From positions 1 through 6,357 of the forward strand of contig URJD01000109.1 of the NCBI GenBank assembly GCA_900548075.1: DNA of 6,357 nt. Direction: 5' to 3'. A model generated the notes under the pieces. The model had not been told where the DNA came from and searched no databases. It saw nothing but the letters and a program-made list of their open reading frames with translations. The position numbers and the translations under genes are program-made. Positions 1-6,136 of this stretch are shown one piece after another (positions within the stretch are counted from its first letter, which is position 1; every line of letters begins with the position of its first letter). The stretch comes from an uncultured Collinsella sp. (GTDB lineage: Bacteria; Actinomycetota; Coriobacteriia; Coriobacteriales; Coriobacteriaceae).

Positions 1-753
1 ACCTCGGCCCATGCGGTGGGCGAGGCGTTCCGCGCCATCAAGCACGGCTATGCCGATGCGATTCTCGCCGGCGGTGCCGAGGCCGCAATTATCCCCGATG
101 CCGTTGCGGGCTTTACGTCCTGCCGCGCATTGACCACCAACCCCGATCCCGCGACGGCCTGCCGCCCGTTCGATGCAGACCGCGACGGCTTTGTGATGGG
201 CGAGGGCGCCTGCGTGCTCGTGCTCGAGAGCATGGAACATGCGCAGGCGCGCGGTGCGCACATTTATGCCGAGGTCGTGGGCTACGGCAACACCGATGAT
301 GCCTATCACATCACAAGTCCCGATCCCGAGGCTGCCGGCATTGCCCGTGCGATATCGCTGGCGGTGGCCGAGGGCGACGTCAAGCCTTCCGAGGGCCTCT
401 ACATCAACGCTCACGGCACCTCGACCAAGCTCAACGATTCGTCCGAGACGGCGGGCATTAAGCGGGCGCTTGGCGAGGACGCGGCACGCGCCGCGCATAT
501 CTCGTCGACCAAGTCGATGACCGGTCACATGATCGGTGCTACGGGTGCCATCGAGGTCATGGCCTGCGCCATGGCGCTCGAGCAGGGCGTGGTGCCGCCG
601 ACCATTAACTACCACACGCCCGATCCCGCCTGCGATCTTGACTGCACGCCCAATCGCGCGGTTCGCGCCGACCTTACCTGGGCGCTTTCGACCAACCTGG
701 GCTTTGGCGGGCACAACGCCGCCATCGCGCTGCGTAGATATACGAGGAGCTAG
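1..753 (+). CDS. fabF: Beta-ketoacyl-ACP synthase II, 3' part (5' end outside window)
   Basis: This is the C-terminal 250 residues of a KAS II condensing enzyme, which condenses malonyl-ACP with acyl-ACP in the cytosolic type II fatty-acid elongation cycle. The reading frame is open from base 1, so the gene begins before the window. The first residues (TSAHAVGEAF) match the helix that directly follows the active-site cysteine of the family, so that cysteine should lie only a few codons upstream. The two catalytic histidines are present: NAHGTST with His at 412-414, and STKSMTGH with the conserved Lys and with His at 526-528. The closing glycine-rich NLGFGGHNA loop is near the end. The GTG at 16 is an internal valine, not a start. 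The stop (751-753) is 3 bp before accB, so the two are certainly in one operon. FabF is favoured over FabB by operon context and overall motif match. Confidence 0.95.
   Translation, partial: TSAHAVGEAFRAIKHGYADAILAGGAEAAIIPDAVAGFTSCRALTTNPDPATACRPFDADRDGFVMGEGACVLVLESMEHAQARGAHIYAEVVGYGNTDDAYHITSPDPEAAGIARAISLAVAEGDVKPSEGLYINAHGTSTKLNDSSETAGIKRALGEDAARAAHISSTKSMTGHMIGATGAIEVMACAMALEQGVVPPTINYHTPDPACDLDCTPNRAVRADLTWALSTNLGFGGHNAAIALRRYTRS
744..749 (+). promoter_or_regulatory. Ribosome binding site of accB
   Basis: GAGGAG lies 7 nt before the accB ATG at 757 and sits inside the last codons of fabF. It is a strong Shine-Dalgarno match and fixes the accB start. Translation of accB is probably coupled to termination of fabF. 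Confidence 0.75.
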
Positions 754-756
754 AGC

Positions 757-1233
757 ATGGATTCCAAAAGACTTGCCGAGATAGCCGATGTTATGGAGGA
801 CCGCGGCCTCACGCGCGTGCGTGTTGAGGAGCCCGATGGCACCGCGGTCGAGCTCGAGCGCGCGAGCGCCGCGCAGCCGGTTGCCGTGCCCATGCCTATG
901 CCGGGTGCCGTAACTGCTCCGGCGGTGGCCCCTGTCGCCATGCCTACCGCCGCACCGGAGCCCGCCGCGCAGGCGCCTGCCGCCGCACCGGAGCCTAAGG
1001 GCACCGAGGTGACCGCACCCATGGTCGGCGTTTTCTATGCTGCCCCGGCGCCGGGCGACGAACCGTTTGTGCACGTGGGCTCCAAGGTCAAGGCCGGCGA
1101 GACCCTCTGCATCATCGAGGCCATGAAGGTCCTCAACGAGGTGACGGCAGAGGCGGATGGCGAGGTGCTCGAGATCTGCGTGGCCGACGGCGACCTCGTG
1201 GAGTTTGGCAGCTGCCTCATGAGGATCGGATAG
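757..1233 (+). CDS. accB: Biotin carboxyl carrier protein of acetyl-CoA carboxylase (BCCP)
   Basis: A 158-residue carrier that holds the biotin cofactor and moves carboxyl groups between AccC and the carboxyltransferase. Residues 1-38 form the short N-terminal segment. Residues 40-84 are a flexible Ala/Pro/Met-rich linker. Residues 85-158 are the biotinyl (lipoyl-like) domain, starting at TAPMVGVFY. The biotin acceptor is Lys124 in EAMKVLNEV; Val replaces the second Met of the classic AMKM motif, as is common in Gram-positive BCCPs. The length is typical (E. coli BCCP is 156 residues). The start follows a strong GAGGAG site. The stop at 1231-1233 directly abuts the possible alternative GTG start of fabZ. 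It needs a biotin ligase encoded elsewhere. Confidence 0.96.
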   Translation: MDSKRLAEIADVMEDRGLTRVRVEEPDGTAVELERASAAQPVAVPMPMPGAVTAPAVAPVAMPTAAPEPAAQAPAAAPEPKGTEVTAPMVGVFYAAPAPGDEPFVHVGSKVKAGETLCIIEAMKVLNEVTAEADGEVLEICVADGDLVEFGSCLMRIG

Positions 1234-1238
1234 GTGAT
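1232..1238 (+). promoter_or_regulatory. Ribosome binding site deciding the fabZ start
   Basis: AGGTGAT matches the 3' half of the full Shine-Dalgarno consensus (AGGAGGTGATCC) and is placed correctly for ATG at 1243. A competing GAGGA at 1221-1225 could serve the GTG at 1234, so the start is favoured rather than proven. Confidence 0.5.
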
Positions 1239-1242
1239 ATCC

Positions 1243-1665
1243 ATGAATAAAGAAGAGCTCAAGAAACTGTTGCCGCATCGCGAGCCGATGCTTTTGCTCG
1301 ACGAAGCCGAGCTGGTGGGCGACGAGGCCCACGGCAAGATCACGATTACGGGCGACGAGTACTTTTTGCAGGGGCATTTTCCGGGAAACCCGGTCGTCCC
1401 CGGCGTGATTCAGTGCGAGATGCTCGCCCAGAACTGCTGCGTGCTGCTGATGGGCGATGAGGAGGCGCGCGGCGCGACGCCGTTCTACACGAGTCTGGAC
1501 AAGGTGCGCTTTAAGCGTCCGGTGCGCCCGGGCGACACGGTGGATCTAGTGTGCTCTATCACGCGTGCGCGCGGGCCGTTCCGCTTTGCGACGGGTACTG
1601 CGAGCGTCAACGGTGAGGTTTGCTGTCGCGCCGATATGTCTTTTGCACTCATGCACGAAAGTTAA
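1243..1665 (+). CDS. fabZ: 3-hydroxyacyl-ACP dehydratase FabZ
   Basis: A 140-residue hot-dog fold dehydratase that removes water from 3-hydroxyacyl-ACP to give trans-2-enoyl-ACP. The N-terminal LLPHREPMLLLD block is the usual FabZ opening. The catalytic His45 lies in GHFPGNPVVPGV, and the catalytic Glu59 follows in the QCEMLAQ helix. The single hot-dog domain and the length identify FabZ. FabA is unlikely because of the sequence pattern and the setting between accB and accC. The ATG at 1243 is chosen because it gives the normal family N-terminus and has an AGGTGAT site. A GTG at 1234, directly after the accB stop, would add three residues. The gene sits in the same operon, 9 bp after accB and 10 bp before accC. 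Confidence 0.95.
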   Translation: MNKEELKKLLPHREPMLLLDEAELVGDEAHGKITITGDEYFLQGHFPGNPVVPGVIQCEMLAQNCCVLLMGDEEARGATPFYTSLDKVRFKRPVRPGDTVDLVCSITRARGPFRFATGTASVNGEVCCRADMSFALMHES

Positions 1666-1670
1666 GGAAG
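1664..1670 (+). promoter_or_regulatory. Ribosome binding site deciding the accC start
   Basis: AAGGAAG overlaps the fabZ TAA stop and lies 5 nt before ATG at 1676. It supports that start over in-frame codons further upstream, which would lie inside fabZ. Confidence 0.7.
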
Positions 1671-1675
1671 GCTTC

Positions 1676-3019
1676 ATGTTCGACAAAGTGCTCATCGCCA
1701 ACCGCGGCGAAGTCGCGGTCCGTGTTATCCGCGCGTGCCGCGATATGGGCATCAAGACCGTCGCCGTCTACTCCACGGCCGATGCGGACGCGCTGCACGT
1801 GCAGCTTGCCGACGAGGCGTATTGCATCGGCGGCCCGCGTCTTGCCGAGAGCTACCTCAACGACGATGCTGTGCTCACCTGTGCCGTAAAGTCGGGAGCT
1901 AAGGCAATTCATCCCGGCTATGGCTTTTTCTCCGAGAAGGCGAGCTTTGTGCGCGACTGCGACAAGTATGGCTTGGCGTTTGTCGGTCCTTCGGCCGAGG
2001 TGATCGACAGCATGGGCGACAAGGACGCCGCACGTCGAACGGCTGCCGCGGCGGGCGTGCCCATCGTTCCGGGCTGCGATTTGCTCAAAAGTCCCGAGGA
2101 GGCAACGGTCGAGGCCGAGCGCATCGGCTGCCCCGTGCTCATCAAGGCGCGTGCAGGTGGCGGCGGTCGCGGCATTCGCAAGGTCGAGCGCGTGGAAGAT
2201 GCGGCAAAGGCGTTCATCGAGGCACGCGCCGAGGGCGAGGCCGTTTTTGGCGACGGCGAGTGCTACATGGAGAAGTTCGTCGCGCCGGCGCACCACGTCG
2301 AGGTGCAGATTATGGCTGATAAGCAGGGCCATGTGTTTTCGCTCGGCGAGCGTGAGTGCTCGGTGCAGCGCCGCAACCAAAAGCTGATCGAGGAGAGCCC
2401 CGCGCCGTGCCTCGACGGACGCGATGATATTCGCGCACGCATGCACAAGGCCGCGCGCGACCTGGCTCGTGCCGTTGGCTACGAAGGAGCCGGTACCATC
2501 GAGTTCTTGTATTCGGACGATGGCAATTTCTACTTTATGGAAATGAACACGCGCTTGCAGGTGGAGCATCCGGTTACGGAGTTTGTGACCGATACCGACC
2601 TGGTCAAGTGGCAGCTGCGCGTGGCAGCCGGCCAGCCTCTGCCCTTTGAGCAGGAGGACATGCCGGTCCGCAACCACGCCATGGAGTGCCGCATCAATGC
2701 CGAGACGCCGGACTTTCTGCCGTCATGCGGAACGGTCACCGCGTTGCGTGTGCCGGGCGGTCCGCGCGTGCGCTGGGATTCCGCCATGTTTACCGGCGCG
2801 AACGTTCCGCCGTACTACGACTCCATGCTCGGCAAGCTCATCGTGTGTGCGCCCACGCGCGACGGCGCCATTCGCAAGATGCGCTCGGCCCTGGGCGAGC
2901 TCGTGATCGAGGGCGTGAGCGAAAACAGCGAGCTTCAGCTCGACGTGCTGGCAAACGACGAGTTCTTGTCGGGCATGTATCACACCGATCTGATGGGGCA
3001 TCTCTATGCTGATGAATAG
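1676..3019 (+). CDS. accC: Biotin carboxylase subunit of acetyl-CoA carboxylase
   Basis: A 447-residue ATP-grasp enzyme that carboxylates biotin on AccB using ATP and bicarbonate; the length matches the family (about 450). Order of domains: N-terminal preATP-grasp domain opening with FDKVLIANRGEVAVR (residues 2-16); the HPGYGFFSE block (79-87); an ATP-binding Lys in GDKDAAR (114-120); the glycine-rich lid KARAGGGGRGIRK (158-169); RECSVQRRNQKLIEE (226-240); and the metal/active-site block FMEMNTRLQVEHPVTE (287-302), holding the catalytic Glu and Arg. The C-terminal domain contains ECRINAE (337-343). FLPSCG at 347-352 has Cys351 where Pro is usual, a minor oddity. The frame stays open upstream into fabZ, but ATG 1676 has the AAGGAAG site and the canonical N-terminus. 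The last 14 bases overlap accDA. Confidence 0.96.
   Translation: MFDKVLIANRGEVAVRVIRACRDMGIKTVAVYSTADADALHVQLADEAYCIGGPRLAESYLNDDAVLTCAVKSGAKAIHPGYGFFSEKASFVRDCDKYGLAFVGPSAEVIDSMGDKDAARRTAAAAGVPIVPGCDLLKSPEEATVEAERIGCPVLIKARAGGGGRGIRKVERVEDAAKAFIEARAEGEAVFGDGECYMEKFVAPAHHVEVQIMADKQGHVFSLGERECSVQRRNQKLIEESPAPCLDGRDDIRARMHKAARDLARAVGYEGAGTIEFLYSDDGNFYFMEMNTRLQVEHPVTEFVTDTDLVKWQLRVAAGQPLPFEQEDMPVRNHAMECRINAETPDFLPSCGTVTALRVPGGPRVRWDSAMFTGANVPPYYDSMLGKLIVCAPTRDGAIRKMRSALGELVIEGVSENSELQLDVLANDEFLSGMYHTDLMGHLYADE
2995..2998 (+). promoter_or_regulatory. Weak ribosome binding site of accDA
   Basis: GGGG lies 7 nt before ATG at 3006, inside accC. A second in-frame ATG at 3012 is 13 nt away, so 3006 is preferred. 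The weak site plus the overlap with accC suggests translational coupling. Confidence 0.4.
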
Positions 3020-4730
3020 AAAAGCGAAGACGGTCAATGTCCTTGAGGGGCCGATAACCGAGTCGTGCGCCGAGTTTCCCGCGCGCCACGTGTTTATCAA
3101 GTGCTCGGAGTGCCGCCGTGTGATCGATGAGGCACGCCTACACGACAACCTCGAGGTCTGCCCTCGTTGCGGCAAACACTTTCGCGTGAGCGGTCGCGCG
3201 CGCATGCGCATGACGGTCGACGAGGGCACGTTTGAGGAATGGGATGCCAATCTGGCGTCGGAGGACTTCCTCTCGTTTCCCGGCTATGCCGACAAGCTCA
3301 AGAGCGTGAGCGAGCGTTCGGGCGAGCGCGATGCCGTTGTGTGCGGCAAGGGCAAAATCTGCGGTTGCGATACGGCGCTCTTCTTTATGGACGCCAACTT
3401 TATGATGGGCTCGATGGGCTCCGTGGTGGGCGAGAAGATCTGTCGCGCATTTGAGCGTGCGACCGAGCTGGGATTGCCAGTTGTCGGCTTTACCGTTTCG
3501 GGCGGTGCGCGCATGCAGGAGGGCGTGACCTCGCTTATGCAGATGGCCAAGATTTCTGCGGCGGTTAGGCGCCACAGCGAGGCGGGCGGCCTGTATATTA
3601 CGGTGCTCACCGACCCCACGACCGGAGGCGTAACCGCGAGCTTTGCCATGGAAGGCGACATTATCCTGGCCGAGCCCGATGCCCTGACGGCATTTGCCGG
3701 CCCGCGCGTGATCGAGCAGAACATGCACAAGCGCCTGCCCAAGGGATTTCAGCGCTCCGAGTTTTTGCTGGAGCACGGCTTTTGCGATGCCGTTGTTCCG
3801 CGTGGCGAGATTGCGCTCACGGTAGGCGAGCTGTTGGCGCTGCACGAAGGGCATGCGCCCAGCCTGGGGGCACCGCATGAGATCGTGCATGCGGGTCGCC
3901 GCGGCAAAAAACTGGGACACTTGTTTAAGCGCTCGCCGGCACCAAAAACCGCGCTCGAGATTGTCAAGCAGACCCGCTCGGCAGATCGCGCCACGGCGGG
4001 TGAGATGATCTCGCTGGGCCTGGATGGATTTGTGGAGATGCACGGCGACCGTTACTTTGGCGACGACGCCGCTGTGGTGGCTGGCATTGGCTGGAAAGAC
4101 GGACGCCCCGTAACGGTTATCGCCATCGAGCGCGGCACCACGACCAAAGAGCGTATGCGCCGCAACTTTGGCATGGCGCATCCCGAGGGCTACCGCAAAG
4201 CGCGTCGCCTTATGCGCCAGGCCGAAAAGTTTGGTCGACCGGTTCTGTGCCTGGTCGATACTTCGGGCGCGTTTTGCGGCATCGGTGCCGAGGAGCGCGG
4301 CCAGGGCGAGGCGATTGCCCAAAATCTCATGGAGATGAGCGGCCTTAAGACGCCGATTGTCTCGGTGGTGACAGGCGAGGGCGGCTCTGGTGGCGCGCTG
4401 GCGCTGTCCGTGGCCGACCGTATCCTGATGCTCTCGAGCTCGGCCTATTCGGTCGTGAGCCCCGAGGCCTGTGCGTCGATCCTGTGGAAGGATACCGAGC
4501 GCGCGAATGAGGCCGCCGAGGCGCTGAAGCTCACGGCCCCCGATCTGTTGGCGCTCGGCATCATCGACGGCGTTGTCGACGATAGGGGCCTGTCACATGA
4601 GGAGATCGCCGGTGCCGTCATGTCCTCGGCATTTGATGCCTTCGATACGCTTGGGCGGCTCGACGACGCGACCCTCACAAACCTCCGCTACGAAAAGTAC
4701 CGCGCAATCGGTCAGTACCGCACGATGTGA
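3006..4730 (+). CDS. accDA: Fused acetyl-CoA carboxylase carboxyltransferase, beta-alpha (AccD-AccA)
   Basis: A single 574-residue chain carrying both carboxyltransferase subunits, which move the carboxyl group from carboxybiotin to acetyl-CoA to make malonyl-CoA. The N-terminal half is AccD. It has a zinc ribbon with Cys33, Cys36, Cys52 and Cys55, followed by the crotonase-fold blocks GSMGSVVGEK (135-144), SGGARMQEG (165-173), TDPTTGGVTASF (202-213) and FAGPRVIEQ (230-238). A linker near 285-313 is rich in Gly, His and Lys. The C-terminal half is AccA: LDGFVEMHGDR (339-349), RRNFGMAHPEGYRKA (385-399), GAEERGQGEA (427-436), GEGGSGGALAL (457-467) and YSVVSPEACASILW (481-494). E. coli AccD plus AccA total about 620 residues; the missing length is mainly the AccA N-terminal helical region. 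The start overlaps accC by 14 bp. The TGA stop lies inside a palindromic repeat. Fused forms are known in other actinobacteria. Confidence 0.95.
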   Translation: MLMNRKAKTVNVLEGPITESCAEFPARHVFIKCSECRRVIDEARLHDNLEVCPRCGKHFRVSGRARMRMTVDEGTFEEWDANLASEDFLSFPGYADKLKSVSERSGERDAVVCGKGKICGCDTALFFMDANFMMGSMGSVVGEKICRAFERATELGLPVVGFTVSGGARMQEGVTSLMQMAKISAAVRRHSEAGGLYITVLTDPTTGGVTASFAMEGDIILAEPDALTAFAGPRVIEQNMHKRLPKGFQRSEFLLEHGFCDAVVPRGEIALTVGELLALHEGHAPSLGAPHEIVHAGRRGKKLGHLFKRSPAPKTALEIVKQTRSADRATAGEMISLGLDGFVEMHGDRYFGDDAAVVAGIGWKDGRPVTVIAIERGTTTKERMRRNFGMAHPEGYRKARRLMRQAEKFGRPVLCLVDTSGAFCGIGAEERGQGEAIAQNLMEMSGLKTPIVSVVTGEGGSGGALALSVADRILMLSSSAYSVVSPEACASILWKDTERANEAAEALKLTAPDLLALGIIDGVVDDRGLSHEEIAGAVMSSAFDAFDTLGRLDDATLTNLRYEKYRAIGQYRTM

Positions 4731-4754
4731 CAAAGGGACAGTCCGCATGTCACA
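4726..4754 (+). repeat. Palindromic repeat, copy 1 (overlaps accDA stop)
   Basis: A 29-bp imperfect palindrome. The outer arms TGTGACA (4726-4732) and TGTCACA (4748-4754) are perfect reverse complements. Inside them, GGA (4736-4738) and TCC (4742-4744) pair around a CAG centre, separated from the outer arms by unpaired AAG and GCA triplets. The accDA stop codon (4728-4730) lies in the left arm. A related copy is at 5991-6020, and another TGTCACA occurs at 4772-4778. No T-run follows, so it is not a standard terminator. It is probably a dispersed REP-like element of this genome, an inference from the two copies seen here. Confidence 0.75.
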
Positions 4755-4759
4755 TTGGG

Positions 4760-4764
4760 AAAGG
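4760..4764 (+). promoter_or_regulatory. Ribosome binding site of the EIIC gene
   Basis: AAAGG lies 6 nt before ATG at 4771. It overlaps a small possible hairpin (GGAA 4758-4761 with TTCC 4767-4770). An alternative in-frame ATG at 4747 has AAAGGGA at 4732-4738, 8 nt upstream and inside the repeat, so the true start could be eight codons earlier. Confidence 0.45.
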
Positions 4765-4770
4765 CGTTCC

Positions 4771-5985
4771 ATGTCACAAGTTTCTAATACCTCGTTTACG
4801 ACGACGGTTTCATCAAACGCCATGGCCGTGGTGGACTATCTGTCCAAAAGCATGATGTCGGCGCTGCCCTTTATTGTCTGCGCGGCGTTGTTCCGCACCG
4901 TCGCCGTCATTATGGGCGAAGGCATGCTGGGCCTGTGGTCTGCCGATTCCGAAATCTATCGCCTGTTCTACAGTTGGCTTTATAACGCCGGCTACTACTT
5001 TTTGCCCATTTATCTTGGTTGGGCGGCCGCCCGCCAGCTCGGTTGCTCGGAGCAGCTGGGCATGATGCTGGGCGGCGTATTGATTGCGCCCGATCTGCTT
5101 AAGCTCGTCGATGCCGCATCGACGACGGGGGCATCGATGACTTCCGTGTATGGTCTGCTTCCCGCGCCGGTCAACGATTACACGACGACTGTTATTCCGG
5201 TTCTCATCTCGGTGCCCGTGCTATGGCGAGTGGAGTGTTTCTTTCAGCGCGTTATCCCTAAGGCCGTGGCGTTTTCGTTTGTTCCGTTTACAACCATGCT
5301 TGTCATGGTTCCGGTTTCGCTGTGTATTACGGCGCCGGCGGGCAGCTATCTAGGCATGCTGTTGGGCCAGCTTATGTTTATGCTTGGCAATTCCGGTGGC
5401 ATCGTGTCGCTGCTCACGCTCATGGGGCTTGCCGCCAGCTGGGAGTTCCTTAAGATCGCGGGCGTCAGCAACGTCGTCCTATCGCTCGCCTATGCGCAGT
5501 TTATGAGCGTGGGAACGGATTCGTGCATTCTGATCGCCGCGACGATGGCAACGTTCGCCGTTTGGGGCATGCCCTTTGGCGCGTCGCTTCGCGTTGCGGA
5601 TAAGGACGAGAAGGCGCTCATGCTGGGCTATTCAATCTCGGGTGTTCTTGGCGGCGTAAGCGAGCCGGCGCTGTACGGTTGCGGCTTTAAATATGGCAGG
5701 TGCCTGACGTGCATGGCCATTGGCGGCGCCGTCGGAGGCCTTGTTGCGGCCGTGGGCCACGTTACGGCCTATACCATCGGCATGACGAATGTCCTCATGG
5801 TCATTGGCTTTGCCACGGGCGGCATCTCGAACCTGCTGTGGTGCTGCGCCGCCGGCGGTGTGGCATTTGCGGTGTCTGCGGCGCTGAGCTACTGCTTTGG
5901 CGTGGTGCCGGCGAAGGGGCAGGCGACGGGGGACGGAGCTGATTCACCCGAAACAGTTGCGAGCGCTGCTGAAGTAAGCGCATAA
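4771..5985 (+). CDS. Stand-alone PTS EIIC permease, glucose/beta-glucoside type
   Basis: A 404-residue integral membrane protein resembling the IIC domain of BglF-like phosphotransferase permeases, which bind a sugar outside and release it to a IIB domain for phosphorylation. Supporting signs are the block FLPIYLGWAAARQLG (77-91) before GVLIAPDLL (102-110), PVNDYTTTVIPVL (133-145), the cytoplasmic-loop block GASLRVADKDEKAL (270-283), and the substrate-binding loop GVSEPALYG (295-303) with Glu298, a variant of the family GITEP motif. About ten hydrophobic segments cover residues 28-378. The hydrophilic tail (380-404) ends where a IIA domain could be fused, but none is present, and there is no N-terminal IIB cysteine domain. 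Partner proteins must be encoded elsewhere, or the protein has another role. The sugar cannot be told from sequence. It starts 40 bp after accDA with no terminator between, so it may be cotranscribed. Confidence 0.82.
   Translation: MSQVSNTSFTTTVSSNAMAVVDYLSKSMMSALPFIVCAALFRTVAVIMGEGMLGLWSADSEIYRLFYSWLYNAGYYFLPIYLGWAAARQLGCSEQLGMMLGGVLIAPDLLKLVDAASTTGASMTSVYGLLPAPVNDYTTTVIPVLISVPVLWRVECFFQRVIPKAVAFSFVPFTTMLVMVPVSLCITAPAGSYLGMLLGQLMFMLGNSGGIVSLLTLMGLAASWEFLKIAGVSNVVLSLAYAQFMSVGTDSCILIAATMATFAVWGMPFGASLRVADKDEKALMLGYSISGVLGGVSEPALYGCGFKYGRCLTCMAIGGAVGGLVAAVGHVTAYTIGMTNVLMVIGFATGGISNLLWCCAAGGVAFAVSAALSYCFGVVPAKGQATGDGADSPETVASAAEVSA
4772..4778 (+). repeat. Extra TGTCACA arm overlapping the EIIC start codon
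   Basis: CATGTCACA occurs at 4746-4754 and again, identical over 9 bp, at 4770-4778, 24 bp apart. The second copy contains the ATG at 4771 and could pair with the TGTGACA at 4726-4732 as an alternative to the first copy. Confidence 0.5.
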
Positions 5986-5990
5986 ACCTG

Positions 5991-6020
5991 TGTGACAAAG
6001 GGGCAGTCCCGCATGGCACA
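5991..6020 (+). repeat. Palindromic repeat, copy 2 (after the EIIC gene)
   Basis: A 30-bp diverged copy of the element at 4726-4754, in the same orientation. TGTGACA (5991-5997), AAG and the CAG centre (6004-6006) are identical. Differences are an A-to-G change (GGG at 6001-6003, still able to form G-U with TCC in RNA), one inserted C, and a T-to-G change in the right arm (TGGCACA, 6014-6020). It begins 6 bp after the EIIC stop and 4 bp before the terminator stem. Similarity may continue weakly beyond the right arm (ATT, then AAGG). Confidence 0.7.
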
Positions 6021-6024
6021 TTCC

Positions 6025-6059
6025 AAGGTCGTGGCCCGTGTTGGTTGCGGCCTTTTTGT
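6025..6059 (+). terminator. Intrinsic terminator after the EIIC gene
   Basis: The arms AAGGTCGTGGCC (6025-6036) and GGTTGCGGCCTT (6043-6054) form a continuous 12-bp RNA stem if G-U pairs are allowed, around the six-base loop CGTGTT. A T-run (6053-6057) follows immediately. This is a classical Rho-independent terminator. It closes the EIIC transcript, and probably the whole fatty-acid operon, because no similar structure is visible between accDA and EIIC. Confidence 0.8.
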
Positions 6060-6083
6060 ATCTGTGGGGCAAAGTGGCTACAC

Positions 6084-6089
6084 TACAAT
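6084..6089 (+). promoter_or_regulatory. Possible -10 box for the cation transporter gene
   Basis: TACAAT differs from the TATAAT consensus at one position and lies 48 nt before the start codon, just after the terminator, where a new promoter is needed. No good -35 hexamer sits at 16-18 nt spacing (TCTGTG at 6061-6066 is poor), so the call is tentative. Between it and the gene lie AT-rich sequence and a small palindrome, GGTAGTACC (6112-6120), which might be an operator or nothing. Confidence 0.35.
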
Positions 6090-6136
6090 CCGTTTGAGCA
6101 ATAGATATATAGGTAGTACCGTGGGGGCGGATGTAG

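Noticed and set aside
1565..1675. Upstream extension of accC
   Set aside because: It would overlap fabZ by about 100 bp and add an Arg-rich segment not found in biotin carboxylases. ATG 1676 has a good ribosome binding site and the canonical N-terminus.
1649..2677. Long open frame on the minus strand opposite accC (342 codons)
   Set aside because: It lies fully antisense to a well-supported accC and has no recognisable domain. Long antisense frames are expected from GC-rich codon bias.
3138..4322. Long open frame on the minus strand opposite accDA (394 codons)
   Set aside because: Same reason: it mirrors accDA codons, is rich in Ala, Arg and His with no domain signal, and has no transcription signals.
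4726..4754. CRP/FNR-like operator (TGTGA...TCACA)
   Set aside because: The half-sites are 19 bp apart, whereas CRP sites have 6 bp between TGTGA and TCACA. The repeat occurs after gene ends, with no promoter visible nearby.
4726..4754. Terminator between accDA and EIIC
   Set aside because: The stem is interrupted by two unpaired triplet pairs, and no T-run follows.
4573..4770. Upstream extension of the EIIC gene into accDA
   Set aside because: The added residues are out-of-frame accDA sequence with no membrane-protein character. The start at 4771 (or possibly 4747) has a ribosome binding site.
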